The notes beneath the pieces were generated by a model. That model saw only the letters and a list, made by a program, of their open reading frames with translations, had not been told where the DNA came from and did no database searches. From Bacillus manliponensis (GTDB lineage Bacteria; Bacillota; Bacilli; Bacillales; Bacillaceae_G): a DNA stretch of 64,000 nucleotides. Positions 16,325 through 25,675 of the stretch are shown piece by piece. Position 1 is the first letter of the stretch. Each line of letters begins with the position of its first letter. The stretch is from assembly GCF_000712595.1 (NCBI RefSeq), contig NZ_JOTN01000009.1:1-64000 (forward strand), written 5' to 3'. The position numbers and the translations under genes are program-made.

Positions 16325-18418
16325 ATGAGACCTGTCATGTTAAAAGATAAACAATTAAAAGCAGTACCCTCACCAGCTACACAAGAGGGTGAGGTAAGAA
16401 ATGCAAATACGATGGATCGTGACATCATCGTGAATGCATTAAAACAATCTGTACTGAAATTGAATCCGAAACAAATGGTGAAAAACCCAATTATGTTTGT
16501 TGTTGAAATTGGATTTTTTATCACTTTAATTTTATCACTTGTACCAAGCTTATCATCGAATGTTCCGATGTGGTTTAACGTTGTTGTTACATTTGTTCTC
16601 TTGTTTACTGTGTTGTTTGCTAACTTTGCGGAAGCATTAGCAGAAGGGCGTGGAAAGGCACAAGCGGATTCGTTAAAGCAGTCCAAGCAAGATGTAATGG
16701 CTAACGTTGTAAAAGAAAAAGGCGAGATTGTAACAGTTTCTGCATCACAATTACAAAAAGGAGATATTGTCTTTGTGAAACAAGGCGAGATGATTCCAAG
16801 TGATGGTGAGGTTATTCGTGGTTTAGCATCTGTAGATGAGTCGGCAATTACAGGTGAATCTGCTCCTGTTATGAAAGAAGCAGGCGGTGACTTTAGCTCA
16901 GTAACGGGCGGAACGATGGTTGTAAGTGATGAAATTACAATCCGTATTACAAGCAATCCAGGTGAGTCGTTCTTAGATAAAATGATTTCATTAGTAGAAG
17001 GGGCAACGCGTCAAAAAACACCAAATGAAATTGCCTTAAACACAGTATTAACGAGCTTAACATTAATTTTTTTAATCGTTGTTGTGACGTTACCGATTTT
17101 TACAAACTATTTAGGTTTTCAAATTGATACATCGATTCTTGTTGCGCTTTTAGTTTGTTTAATTCCAACGACAATTGGTGGATTGTTATCGGCAATTGGG
17201 ATTGCGGGGATGGATCGTGTTACGAAATTTAATGTGCTTGCAATGAGCGGAAAAGCAGTAGAAGCAGCGGGTGATATTAATACAATCATTTTAGATAAAA
17301 CAGGTACGATTACATTTGGTAATCGTATGGCTCATACATTACTTCCTGTTGGAAATGAAACGATTGAAAAAGTAGCGAAATGGGCAGCAGTGAGCTCTGT
17401 ATTAGATGAAACACCAGAAGGACGTTCTGTCATTGATTATGTACAGTCAAAAGCATTTCTGTACAATGCCTCGTTAGCGGAAGCAGGTGAGTTTGTCCCA
17501 TTTAAAGCAGAAACAAGAATGAGTGGTGTTGATTTAGCGGATGGTGTGAAAGTAAGAAAAGGTGCTGTTGGCGCAGTGATTGAATGGGTACAAGCGCAAG
17601 GCGGAATAGTTCCAGATGACGTGAATAAAAAAGCTGATCTCATTGCAAGAGAAGGTGGTACACCACTTGCTGTTGCAGCAAATGATCGAATTTACGGATT
17701 GATTTATTTAAAAGATACTGTAAAACCAGGTATGCGAGAACGTTTTGAACAATTGCGTCAAATGGGTATTAAAACAGTGATGTGTACAGGAGATAACCCA
17801 TTAACAGCAGCAACAATTGCAAAAGAAGCTGGTGTTGATGAGTTTGTGGCAGAATGTAAGCCGGAAGATAAAATTGCAGTCATTAAAGCAGAGCAAGCAA
17901 AAGGAAAGTTAGTTGCGATGACAGGTGATGGAACGAACGATGCACCAGCTCTTGCACAAGCTGATGTTGGTCTTGCGATGAATAGCGGTACAGCAGCGGC
18001 AAAAGAAGCAGCCAACATGATTGATTTAGATTCCAACCCAACAAAGATTATTGAAGTGGTTGCAATAGGAAAACAGTTATTAATGACGCGCGGTGCGTTA
18101 ACGACATTTAGTATCGCAAACGACGTGGCGAAATATTTTGCAATTATTCCAGCGATGTTTACAGTTGCAATTCCAGAAATGGAAGCACTGAACGTCATGG
18201 CACTGAATTCACCGTTTTCTGCGATCTTATCAGCGCTTATCTTTAACGCAATTATCATTCCAGCGTTAATTCCACTAGCGATGAAAGGGATTGCTTATAA
18301 GCCGATGAGCTCAAATGCATTGCTCTCTCGTAACTTATTTGTTTACGGGTTTGGCGGGGTGCTTGTACCGTTTATTGGGATTAAGTTGATTGATCTGATT
18401 GTAGGACTATTTATTTAA
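16325..18418 (+). CDS. kdpB: Potassium-transporting ATPase subunit B
   Basis: A 697-residue P-type ATPase, the energising subunit of Kdp. It has the phosphorylation motif DKTGT, the actuator motif TGES, and the hinge [16 protein letters not shown]. The start at 16325 follows GAGCGGAGGACGG; an open frame runs 90 bases further upstream into kdpA but has no ribosome site. Lies 17 bases after kdpA. Confidence 0.97.
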   Translation: MRPVMLKDKQLKAVPSPATQEGEVRNANTMDRDIIVNALKQSVLKLNPKQMVKNPIMFVVEIGFFITLILSLVPSLSSNVPMWFNVVVTFVLLFTVLFANFAEALAEGRGKAQADSLKQSKQDVMANVVKEKGEIVTVSASQLQKGDIVFVKQGEMIPSDGEVIRGLASVDESAITGESAPVMKEAGGDFSSVTGGTMVVSDEITIRITSNPGESFLDKMISLVEGATRQKTPNEIALNTVLTSLTLIFLIVVVTLPIFTNYLGFQIDTSILVALLVCLIPTTIGGLLSAIGIAGMDRVTKFNVLAMSGKAVEAAGDINTIILDKTGTITFGNRMAHTLLPVGNETIEKVAKWAAVSSVLDETPEGRSVIDYVQSKAFLYNASLAEAGEFVPFKAETRMSGVDLADGVKVRKGAVGAVIEWVQAQGGIVPDDVNKKADLIAREGGTPLAVAANDRIYGLIYLKDTVKPGMRERFEQLRQMGIKTVMCTGDNPLTAATIAKEAGVDEFVAECKPEDKIAVIKAEQAKGKLVAMTGDGTNDAPALAQADVGLAMNSGTAAAKEAANMIDLDSNPTKIIEVVAIGKQLLMTRGALTTFSIANDVAKYFAIIPAMFTVAIPEMEALNVMALNSPFSAILSALIFNAIIIPALIPLAMKGIAYKPMSSNALLSRNLFVYGFGGVLVPFIGIKLIDLIVGLFI

Positions 18419-18438
18419 TAGAAAAGAGGAGAACATTC

Positions 18439-19023
18439 ATGGCTGAGAAACAAAGCTTACTAGCACCTGTCATTAGGTTAACTGGCGTTCTTGTTGTTCT
18501 TTGCGGTCTTGTATATCCAGCAGCCGTAACGGGAATTGCACAAGGTGTAATGGAGGAAAAAGCAAACGGAAGTTTAATCTATAATGAGAAGAAACAAGTA
18601 ATTGGTTCGGAGCTAATTGGTCAACAGTTTAAAGGAAAAGAATATTTTCATGGACGTGTTTCTAGTATTGAATATAAAGCAGAAGGATCAGGGTCTAACA
18701 ACTATGCACCTTCTAATCCGGAATTGTTAGAGAGAACAGAGGAAAGTATTGAAACGTGGAAAGAGAAAAATCAATCTGTTCCTGTAACTGAAATACCAAT
18801 CGATCTTGTTACAAACTCAGGATCTGGTTTAGATCCGCACATTACACCAAAAGCAGCTTACGCACAAATTGACCGTGTTTCAAAGTTTGCCAATATATCA
18901 AAAGAGAAGTTAGAAAGATTAGTTGATACACATACAGAAGGTGCGACGCTTGGCGTATATGGAGAAGAGCGAGTAAACGTACTGAAGTTAAATATGGAAG
19001 TGCAAAAGTTAATGAAATCATAA
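18439..19023 (+). CDS. kdpC: Potassium-transporting ATPase subunit C
   Basis: A 194-residue protein with one N-terminal membrane helix and an extracytoplasmic domain. KdpC features: [34 protein letters not shown] and the C-terminal LNVLKLN-type sequence ([11 protein letters not shown]). It assembles with KdpA and KdpB. Starts 20 bases after kdpB with AAGAGGAGAA as ribosome site. Confidence 0.96.
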   Translation: MAEKQSLLAPVIRLTGVLVVLCGLVYPAAVTGIAQGVMEEKANGSLIYNEKKQVIGSELIGQQFKGKEYFHGRVSSIEYKAEGSGSNNYAPSNPELLERTEESIETWKEKNQSVPVTEIPIDLVTNSGSGLDPHITPKAAYAQIDRVSKFANISKEKLERLVDTHTEGATLGVYGEERVNVLKLNMEVQKLMKS

Positions 19024-19026
19024 GAC

Positions 19027-19060
19027 GAGTTACCTCAATCTATTACGATTGAGGTAACTC
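19027..19060 (+). terminator. Hairpin between kdpC and the short kdpD
   Basis: GAGTTACCTCAATC is perfectly complementary to GATTGAGGTAACTC (14 bp), followed by only TATTT. It may be a partial terminator that lowers kdpD expression relative to kdpFABC, or a processing site. Confidence 0.6.
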
Positions 19061-19083
19061 TATTTGGTGAGGAGTGGGTTAAT

Positions 19084-20229
19084 ATGTATGCAGATGAATA
19101 TACTCCATCATTTCAACGACGTACACCAGAGGAGTATTTACAATACATTGAACAATTAAATCGCGGGAAGTTAAAATTGTATGTTGGCGCAGCGCCTGGT
19201 GTTGGAAAGAGTTATAAAATGCTGTTTGATGCAAGGGAAATGCGAAAAGAAGGTATTGATGTTGTTATTGGGTTAATTGAAACACATGGGAGGAAGGAAA
19301 CGAAAGAAGCGATCGCTGATTTAGAAGTTGTACCGCTGAAAGACATTACGTATAAAGGAAAAGTATTTCAAGAACTTAACGTGGAAGCGATTATAAAGCG
19401 GGCACCACAAGTTGTCATTGTTGATGAATTAGCTCATACGAATGTTCCAGGATCAAAACATAACAAGAGATATATGGATGTAGAAGAGTTATTGAAGGCG
19501 GGAATTTCTGTCTTGTCAGCTTTTAATATTCAGCATTTAGAAAGTGTTCATGATATTGTTGAGCAAATTACGGGAGTTAAAGTAAGGGAACGTATACCGG
19601 ATTTTATTTTACAAAAGGCAAATGAGATTCAGCTTGTTGATGTGACGCCCGAAGTACTGCGGAAACGATTAATGGACGGAAAAATATATAGAGAAGAAAA
19701 AATTCAGCGCAGTTTACAACACTTTTTTACACTTAACAATTTAGGAGCACTTCGGGAGTTATCCCTTCGAGAAGTAGCGGACGATATGGACGAGAAAATT
19801 AGTCAGTTTAGCAATGATCCAATAGGTGTAAAAGAGAAGATTCTCGTCTGCGTCCAGTACAGCTCGACAGCGGAAAAGCTAATTCGCCGCGGCTGGCGAA
19901 TGGCGAACCGTTTAAATGCAGAACTGTATGTGCTAAATGTAGAAAGAGAAAATATTGAAACATTATCGGAAGCGAAAAAGAGAGTAATTGAGGAGTGGCG
20001 AGCGTTAACAGAGCAGTTTGATGCAATGTTTTTACTAAAAGAAGCAAAAGGAAATAAGCCTGCTAATATTATCATTCAAGTTGCTAATGATTTGCAAGTA
20101 ACTCAAATTTTGCTTGGGCAATCAGCAAGAACACGCTGGGAAGAAATTCGAAAAGGTTCCATAGTAAATGAGATTATGAGGCAGACGAAGTATATTGATA
20201 TTCATATTGTGGCAGATCAGCGGGGATGA
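19084..20229 (+). CDS. kdpD: Truncated KdpD: sensor N-terminus without histidine kinase
   Basis: A 381-residue protein equal to the cytoplasmic N-terminal part of KdpD. It has the KdpD domain with its ATP-binding site (GAAPGVGKSYKML, about residues 36-48, then DELAHTNVPGSKHNKRY) followed by the universal-stress domain (about 235-378). It stops before the membrane helices and kinase seen in the roughly 900-residue E. coli protein, and no kdpE response regulator follows. Short KdpD forms are known from several bacteria. Because transcription is set by the riboswitch, this protein may act on the pump itself. Starts after GGTGAGGAGTGGG. Confidence 0.92.
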   Translation: MYADEYTPSFQRRTPEEYLQYIEQLNRGKLKLYVGAAPGVGKSYKMLFDAREMRKEGIDVVIGLIETHGRKETKEAIADLEVVPLKDITYKGKVFQELNVEAIIKRAPQVVIVDELAHTNVPGSKHNKRYMDVEELLKAGISVLSAFNIQHLESVHDIVEQITGVKVRERIPDFILQKANEIQLVDVTPEVLRKRLMDGKIYREEKIQRSLQHFFTLNNLGALRELSLREVADDMDEKISQFSNDPIGVKEKILVCVQYSSTAEKLIRRGWRMANRLNAELYVLNVERENIETLSEAKKRVIEEWRALTEQFDAMFLLKEAKGNKPANIIIQVANDLQVTQILLGQSARTRWEEIRKGSIVNEIMRQTKYIDIHIVADQRG

Positions 20230-20235
20230 GAGAAG

Positions 20236-20271
20236 TATTATTATAGGAGGAAAGTCCCTCCTATAATAATA
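20236..20271. terminator. Bidirectional hairpin between kdpD and the sugar ABC operon
   Basis: TTATTATAGGAGG pairs with CCTCCTATAATAA around a 6-base loop, sitting between two converging genes. T runs are weak on both strands. Confidence 0.6.
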
Positions 20272-20273
20272 AG

Positions 20274-21284
20274 TTAGCGAAAAGCTTTCTTTTTCATAAA
20301 CGAAAACGCAAGAGCAGCAACAAGTATACTTCCTTTTATAATATCTTGTGCATAGTAAGGGACGTTCATCATTGTTAAGCCATTTAAGATGATGCCAATA
20401 AGAATAGAACCAAGGAATGTTCCGATGACGTTTGGCTTTTTCCCGCCACACATCGCATATCCAATATAAGCAGCGGCAACCGCATCCATAAGTAGGGGAG
20501 CTCCTGCTGATACTTGACCAGTTCCAATACGGCTACTTAAAATGATGCCACCAATTGAAGCGAAGAAGCCACTTATCATATAGGCATATAAACGATAACG
20601 ATCAGTAGGAATACCTGCTAATCTAGCAGCTTCTCGGTTCCCACCTGTCATATAAAAGAAACGTCCATACGTTGTCTTCTCCAAAAAGATATAGGAGATC
20701 ATAACAGCTATTAACATAATAATGACAGGGACAGGTATACTTGCGATTGAGCCTTGACCAATGAATAAAAAGGAAGGAATAAAATGGCCAGGAGCAGGAC
20801 CACTCGCTGTGGACATTCCTTCATAAATAGACGAACCCTTTGAAAATGTTAAATGAAGGCCGTTTACAATGTACATGACGCTTAATGTTGCAAGTAAATC
20901 AGGTAACTTAATTCGAATAATGAGCAGTGCATTTAATGCTCCAACTAATAGTCCGCAGAGAATTGGAATAAGTAAGACAACAAGTAATTCTTGTCGGTAT
21001 AAAACAAGACACGCGGCAGAAGCAATCGTGGCTAAACTTGTTGTAGAACCAACAGATAAATCAAATCCATCCACAATGAGAGTAAATGTAACACCGATTG
21101 CAAGCAGTGTAACGATAGAAATAGATCGTAAAATGTCACTAATATTGCTATATGTTAAGAACGAGTCGTTAACAATGGAGAAGAAAATGGTAACACCAAT
21201 AATAATAGCAATCGTACTAAACTGATAGAGTGAATGGGATGATAATTTTTGTTTTCTCTTCTTTGTTTCATGAGCGATATTCAA
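20274..21284 (-). CDS. Ribose-type ABC transporter permease
   Basis: A 336-residue permease of the RbsC/YtfT class with 8-10 membrane helices. The typical TLLAIGVTFTLIVDGFDLSVGS and NGLTMMNVPYYAQDIIKGSILV sequences are seen. The start is TTG at 21284, 6 bases after GAAAGGAGCC; longer frames to 21353 lie inside the ATPase gene. It overlaps the ATPase end by 17 bases. Last gene of a SAM-riboswitch operon, so the substrate is probably a sulfur-linked sugar such as methylthioribose rather than ribose (inference). Confidence 0.9.
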   Translation of the reverse strand: MNIAHETKKRKQKLSSHSLYQFSTIAIIIGVTIFFSIVNDSFLTYSNISDILRSISIVTLLAIGVTFTLIVDGFDLSVGSTTSLATIASAACLVLYRQELLVVLLIPILCGLLVGALNALLIIRIKLPDLLATLSVMYIVNGLHLTFSKGSSIYEGMSTASGPAPGHFIPSFLFIGQGSIASIPVPVIIMLIAVMISYIFLEKTTYGRFFYMTGGNREAARLAGIPTDRYRLYAYMISGFFASIGGIILSSRIGTGQVSAGAPLLMDAVAAAYIGYAMCGGKKPNVIGTFLGSILIGIILNGLTMMNVPYYAQDIIKGSILVAALAFSFMKKKAFR

Positions 21285-22749
21285 TGGAATGGCTCCTTTC
21301 AGATAAATGTAACAGCTTCTCTGGAGATAATTCATGTGGTCTGTATTCTCCAATGAATGCTCCGTTTGCTAATATAAGAATGCGATCAGCAATATGTAAA
21401 GCTTCATCTTGCTCACCCGTAAAATACACAACTGCACTTCCAGTACCTATGATTTTTTCGATGAATTGAAAGATATCTTGTTTTGCAGCGACGTCTACTC
21501 CTTTTGTCGGCTCATCTAATAGGAAGATACGTGGCTGGAATCCAATCCATTTTGCAATGGACACTTTTTGTTGATTTCCACCGCTCAGTGATTGTAATGT
21601 TGCATTTGGATCACGCGGTAAAATATGAAAAGAGTCGATTGCTTCTTTTGTATGGTTGCGTTCATGTTTCATACGTTTCCAGCCAGATTGATGTAAATTT
21701 ACATGATTCGTAATGTTTTCTGATAGAAATAATCCTTGTTTTCTCCGTTCTTCAGGAACAAGAGCAATTTTTGCTGCAATTGCAGAACGTGGGCTTTTAA
21801 TATATACTTCCTCTTCATTTACTTTAGCGACATAAGGTTTCCGAATGCCAAATAGTGTTTCGGCAAGTGTAGTTTTTCCACTCCCAATTAATCCATATAT
21901 GACAACTTTTTCTCCAGCACGAATACGAAGAGAAAGAGGTGCTTGATTTGAATGTAAAGATAGATTTGTAGCTTCAAAGATGTATGGTGTTTGTAACACT
22001 TCTGTTTCCCTTTGTTGTACGATGATTTTTTCCCCTGTCATTGCCTCTACAATTTGTTCATCAGTTATACAATCTTTCTTTTCGGAAAGAGCAATGTGGC
22101 CATTCCGTAACACAGTTACCGAATCAGCGTATGCCCTGATTTCTGACATACGGTGAGAAATGAAGGCAATGCCAATGCCTTGTTCTTTTAGTTTTTGTAA
22201 TAGCTCCCAAAAATGATTTGCTTCTTTTGGTCCAAGAGATGAAGTTGGTTCATCTAATAAAAGGTAAGATGCATCATTTGATAAAGCTCTTGCAATCAAT
22301 AACAATTGTTTTTCATGTAAAGAGCATTGTGAAATATCTTTCCATATATTGGTATGAAGTCCAACCATCTGCAAATATTGCTCAGCAAGCTGTGAGAACT
22401 TTGTTTTTGAGAACAATACTGTCTTTTGCATTGCAAAATGATCAAGAAGAACATTTTCAAGTATTGATAAATGGGGGACGAGTCCGTGATCGACTTCTTG
22501 TGTTACGAAAGCAATGCCATGTTTTTTTGCGTCACGTGGTGAAGTGAATGAGACGCTTTTTCCATGTATCGCTATATTGCCAGCAACAGGAGAAATTTCC
22601 CCTGTTGCAATCTTTAATAATGTGCTTTTTCCAGCCCCATTCATTCCTAATAACGCATGGATTTCGCCTTTTTTCAGCGTAACCGAGATGTTTTGTAATA
22701 CAGGAACATCTGTGTAATGGTGCGTAATATGTGAGAGCGAAAGTGTCAT
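21268..22749 (-). CDS. Ribose-type ABC transporter ATPase (double domain)
   Basis: A 493-residue tandem ABC ATPase of the RbsA class. First domain: Walker A GMNGAGKST (about residues 35-43) and Walker B YLLLDEPTS. Second domain: the usual degenerate Walker A GLIGSGKTT near residue 276, signature LSGGNQQK and Walker B IFLLDEPTKGVD. The ATG overlaps the stop of the binding-protein gene (TAATG). It powers the importer with the permease at 20274 and the lipoprotein at 22749. Confidence 0.93.
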   Translation of the reverse strand: MTLSLSHITHHYTDVPVLQNISVTLKKGEIHALLGMNGAGKSTLLKIATGEISPVAGNIAIHGKSVSFTSPRDAKKHGIAFVTQEVDHGLVPHLSILENVLLDHFAMQKTVLFSKTKFSQLAEQYLQMVGLHTNIWKDISQCSLHEKQLLLIARALSNDASYLLLDEPTSSLGPKEANHFWELLQKLKEQGIGIAFISHRMSEIRAYADSVTVLRNGHIALSEKKDCITDEQIVEAMTGEKIIVQQRETEVLQTPYIFEATNLSLHSNQAPLSLRIRAGEKVVIYGLIGSGKTTLAETLFGIRKPYVAKVNEEEVYIKSPRSAIAAKIALVPEERRKQGLFLSENITNHVNLHQSGWKRMKHERNHTKEAIDSFHILPRDPNATLQSLSGGNQQKVSIAKWIGFQPRIFLLDEPTKGVDVAAKQDIFQFIEKIIGTGSAVVYFTGEQDEALHIADRILILANGAFIGEYRPHELSPEKLLHLSERSHSIEYRS

Positions 22750-23858
22750 TATTTATTCTCCTTCGCAAGTTTTTCCATCCAAGGAGAATGAGCAGCTTCT
22801 GAGTTGCCCCAGCCATTTATGTGTTTGGATAACTGATCCATAGATACACTTTCTGCTGGTAATTGTTCTTTCGTTACAAGGTGCGGCGCGAGTGAGTAAA
22901 TATCAGGCGTTTGTTCGCCAGCAACCTTTTTGTATAAAAAGCGCACTTGTACGGTTCCAATTTCAGCAGGGTCTGTAGCTGCTGTCGCAACCCATGGAGA
23001 GTTTTGTTTTTGCATAAGCTGTAAATCTTCATTGCTTAAATCGATACCATACACTTTTATATCTGTACGTCCCGCTTGTTCAAGTGCTTTTACAGCTCCT
23101 TTTGCAAACTCATCCCAAGTTGCAAAGATGGCATCTAGTTCGCCTTCTTTCGGATATTTTTTTAACAGTGCTTCTACTTGCGTTTGTGTATCAAGTGCAG
23201 TATTGTTGCTTGCCGTGCCGAAGCGAGCAACTTCTTTTATATTCGGATAGCGTTTATAAAATGCATCGATCATTACATTACGGCGCTCCATTGGGGAAAA
23301 TCCTCCAACCCAAATGACAGCGATATTGCCTTGTCCATTTAAATCTTCAGCTAATGCTTTTAATGATTTCCAGGCAAGGCTATAATCATCTTGATCAATT
23401 ACGGTAACGCCGGGTAAACGTAAGTCGTTATCAAATGCAACGACAGGAATGCCTGCTTGCAGTGCTTTTTCAACGCCTTGTTGCAATGTTTCAGCTCGTC
23501 CGTGATCAATTAAGATACCGTCTACATTTGCATTAATAGCAGCATCTAAATTTGCAGCCATTTTCGCTAAATCGTTATCAGAGTTATATACCTGAACAGT
23601 GCCACCAAATTGTTCTACTTGCTTTTTTACTCCTTCAATATATTGTGAAGAAAATGTACCAATCGACATTTGCATAATTAATGCGATTTTTAACGGTTTT
23701 TGCACTTCTTGTGGAATGTCAGTTTGCGAAGTTGCTTGTTTTGTCGCAGTTTCTTTTGGAACTTGCTGCTTTTGAGAGGAAACAGCGTCTTGTTCGTTTG
23801 TACAAGCTGTTAATGTAAATAGGAGAATCATGAATACAATAGAGCATAACTTTTTCAT
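22749..23858 (-). CDS. Sugar-binding lipoprotein of the SAM-controlled ABC importer
   Basis: A 369-residue periplasmic-binding-type lipoprotein (Peripla_BP_4 family). The start at 23858 follows TTGGAGGGA; the signal ends at lipobox LTAC. After a Gln/Lys-rich linker comes the sugar-binding fold with NSDNDLAKMAANLDAAINANVDGILIDHG and PVVAFDNDLRLPGV. First gene after a SAM-I riboswitch. Methionine control suggests uptake of methylthioribose or a related sulfur sugar; no substrate residue can prove this by eye. Confidence 0.9.
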   Translation of the reverse strand: MKKLCSIVFMILLFTLTACTNEQDAVSSQKQQVPKETATKQATSQTDIPQEVQKPLKIALIMQMSIGTFSSQYIEGVKKQVEQFGGTVQVYNSDNDLAKMAANLDAAINANVDGILIDHGRAETLQQGVEKALQAGIPVVAFDNDLRLPGVTVIDQDDYSLAWKSLKALAEDLNGQGNIAVIWVGGFSPMERRNVMIDAFYKRYPNIKEVARFGTASNNTALDTQTQVEALLKKYPKEGELDAIFATWDEFAKGAVKALEQAGRTDIKVYGIDLSNEDLQLMQKQNSPWVATAATDPAEIGTVQVRFLYKKVAGEQTPDIYSLAPHLVTKEQLPAESVSMDQLSKHINGWGNSEAAHSPWMEKLAKENK

Positions 23859-23902
23859 AAAAAAATCCCTCCAATATGTAGTAAGAGAGGAGAGGGAGAA
23901 CA

Positions 23903-23936
23903 ATAAAAAACGCCTTTTCAATCGAAAAGACGCCTT
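23903..23936 (-). terminator. Terminator of the SAM riboswitch
   Basis: On the minus strand AAGGCGTCTTTTC pairs with GAAAAGGCGTT-type sequence, followed by TTTTTATT. Expected to form when SAM is bound. Confidence 0.85.
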
Positions 23937-23945
23937 ATCACATTA

Positions 23946-24052
23946 CTCTTATCTTTCAACACAAATATGTGTTGTAAGAATTAGCACCGTGCCAATTATG
24001 GTCGGTTGCCGGGCTTCGTAGGGCTCATCCCTCCACCTGCTCTTGATAAGAC
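23946..24052 (-). promoter_or_regulatory. SAM-I riboswitch (S-box)
   Basis: Read on the minus strand: CTTATCAAGAGCAGGTGGAG, GGGATGAGCCC, CGAAGCCCGGCAACC, GCACGGTGCTAATTC and AAAGATAAG, the S-box elements in order. P1 pairs CTTATC (24045-24050) with GATAAG (23948-23953). It controls the ribose-type importer at 20274-23858. Confidence 0.95.
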
Positions 24053-24074
24053 ATCATTTATTAAACTAGTTTGA

Positions 24075-24103
24075 ATTATTTCACATTTAAAAAATGTTGT
24101 CAA
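24075..24103 (-). promoter_or_regulatory. Promoter of the SAM-controlled operon
   Basis: Minus strand TTGACA (24098-24103), 17 bases, AATAAT (24075-24080). It lies just ahead of the S-box leader. Confidence 0.75.
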
Positions 24104-24114
24104 ATACTTTTTTA

Positions 24115-24141
24115 CAAAAAAACTCCTCATAAAGAGGAGTC
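24115..24141 (-). terminator. Terminator of the purine permease gene
   Basis: Minus strand ACTCCTC TTTAT GAGGAGT followed by TTTTTT, one base after the stop codon at 24142. Confidence 0.88.
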
Positions 24142-25443
24142 TTAATGCGGTAAGAAAATTAGCTGATAAGCAAACAAAATACCAAAGATATATATAAGTG
24201 GATTCACTTCACGGAACTTTCCTTTTGCAATCTTCATAAGTGGGTAAGAAATAAATCCAAGTGCAATACCAGTTGCAATACTTGATGTAAGCGGCATGCT
24301 TAAAATCACTAAGAAAGCAGGGAACGCTTCATCAATTTCATCCCAGTTAATGTTACGAACAGCACCCATCATTAAGCTACCAACGATAATTAATGATGGA
24401 GATGTAATGGCAGCAACGCCAGATACAGCTCCGACAAGCGGGCCGAAGAATGCTGCAAGAGCAAATAATACAGCAACTGTTACTGTTGTTAAGCCAGTAC
24501 GACCACCAGCAGCAACACCAGCTGAAGATTCAATATAAGCAGTTGTTGGTGTTGTACCGAACATAGAACCAACTGTTGCAGAAACAGAATCAGAAAGAAG
24601 GGCACGTCCTGATGTTTGTAATTTTCCTTCTTTTATAAAGCCACCTTGCTGTGCAACGCCAAGTAATGTACCAGTCGTATCAAATAATGTAACAAGGAAG
24701 AAAGAGAATACAACACCGTATAATCCGTAGTTAATTACATCAGAAATTGCGGTAACTGGATTCGCCACAATGATTCCTTCTGGTAAAGTTGGAACAGATG
24801 TAACACCGTTTGTGAATGTTAATTGACCAGTGAAATAAGCGATAACACCAGTTGCTAACATTCCGATGAATAATGCACCATTTATGTTTAAAGCCATAAG
24901 TACTAATGTAATTCCTAGTCCTACAAGTGCAAGTAATACTGGTGGAGAACTAAGATCGCCAAGTCCAACTAAATTTGCTTCATTTGCTACAATGATGTTT
25001 GTTAGACGCAGACCGATAAAGGCGATGAATAAGCCGATACCAGCAGTAATTGCGTGTTTTAAATTGTCAGGAATAGCTGCCATTAATTTCATACGGAAAG
25101 ATGTTAATGATAGCAAAATCAAAATCATACCTGCTACGAATACAGCAGAGAAAGCAACCGCAAATGTTAATCCGTCATGGGCTTGTACAACAGAATAAGA
25201 GAAGTACGCATTTAATCCCATTCCAGGTGCGATTGCGATTGGTAAGTTTGTAAAGAATGCCATAAGCAGTGTTCCGATTACAGCAGCGATAATTGTTGCT
25301 GTAAATGCTTGTTCAAATGGAACACCTGCGTCCCCTAGGATGACAGGGTTTACGACGATAATATATGCCATTGTTAAGAAGGTAATAATACCTGCCATAA
25401 TTTCGGTTTTAACAGAAGTTTGATGTTTTGAAAGGTTAAACAT
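24142..25443 (-). CDS. AzgA-type guanine/hypoxanthine permease (PbuG/PbuO-like)
   Basis: A 433-residue membrane permease of the NCS2/AzgA family with about 12-14 helices. Family motifs: GIITFLTMAYIIVVNP near residue 18, APGMGLNAYFSY near residue 73, and SLFDTTGTLLG-type FFLVTLFDTTGTLLGVAQQ near residue 248. It imports guanine, hypoxanthine or adenine in symport with protons. Likely PurR boxes overlap its promoter; I see no purine riboswitch in the leader. Monocistronic, with a terminator next to the stop. Confidence 0.9.
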   Translation of the reverse strand: MFNLSKHQTSVKTEIMAGIITFLTMAYIIVVNPVILGDAGVPFEQAFTATIIAAVIGTLLMAFFTNLPIAIAPGMGLNAYFSYSVVQAHDGLTFAVAFSAVFVAGMILILLSLTSFRMKLMAAIPDNLKHAITAGIGLFIAFIGLRLTNIIVANEANLVGLGDLSSPPVLLALVGLGITLVLMALNINGALFIGMLATGVIAYFTGQLTFTNGVTSVPTLPEGIIVANPVTAISDVINYGLYGVVFSFFLVTLFDTTGTLLGVAQQGGFIKEGKLQTSGRALLSDSVSATVGSMFGTTPTTAYIESSAGVAAGGRTGLTTVTVAVLFALAAFFGPLVGAVSGVAAITSPSLIIVGSLMMGAVRNINWDEIDEAFPAFLVILSMPLTSSIATGIALGFISYPLMKIAKGKFREVNPLIYIFGILFAYQLIFLPH

Positions 25444-25458
25444 AAAAACATCCTCTCT

Positions 25459-25503
25459 TTTTACGAATGATTATTACAACAATTATATATAATATTCGTT
25501 TTT
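25459..25503 (-). promoter_or_regulatory. Possible PurR box pair
   Basis: Two CGAA-centred sequences face each other: TTTACGAATGAT on the plus strand (CGAA at 25464-25467) and AAAAACGAATATT on the minus strand (TTCG at 25495-25498). Taken as 13-14 base boxes they are separated by about 16-17 bases, the spacing of B. subtilis PurBoxes. The second box matches the consensus at 11 of 13 positions by eye and abuts the -10 element. Confidence 0.45.
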
Positions 25504-25517
25504 GAGCTTTTTTGCAA
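25489..25517 (-). promoter_or_regulatory. Promoter of the purine permease gene
   Basis: Minus strand TTGCAA (25512-25517), 17 bases, TATTAT (25489-25494). One of the candidate PurR boxes lies in its spacer and -10 region. Confidence 0.55.
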
Positions 25518-25675
25518 CTGTTTTTCATAAAAAAGTCGAAAGTTGTTATATTTTATGCCTAGATTTCGAATATTAGTCATGAGAATCAACATATACTTCG
25601 GGTTTTCTCGATAAGTATATTTTTCAATTTCGCACATGATAAAAGAGATAAATTCATGAAGGAGGTATTGATTTC

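Noticed and set aside
14990-16956. Long minus-strand open frames opposite kdpA and kdpB
   Set aside because: Compositional shadows of strongly coding plus-strand genes; Ile/Pro/Thr-rich, no ribosome sites.
24866-25198. Open frame of 110 codons opposite the purine permease
   Set aside because: Shadow of a membrane-protein gene; no ribosome site and no family-like content.
25441-25640. Purine riboswitch ahead of the AzgA permease
   Set aside because: The conserved aptamer blocks were searched for by eye on the minus strand and not found.
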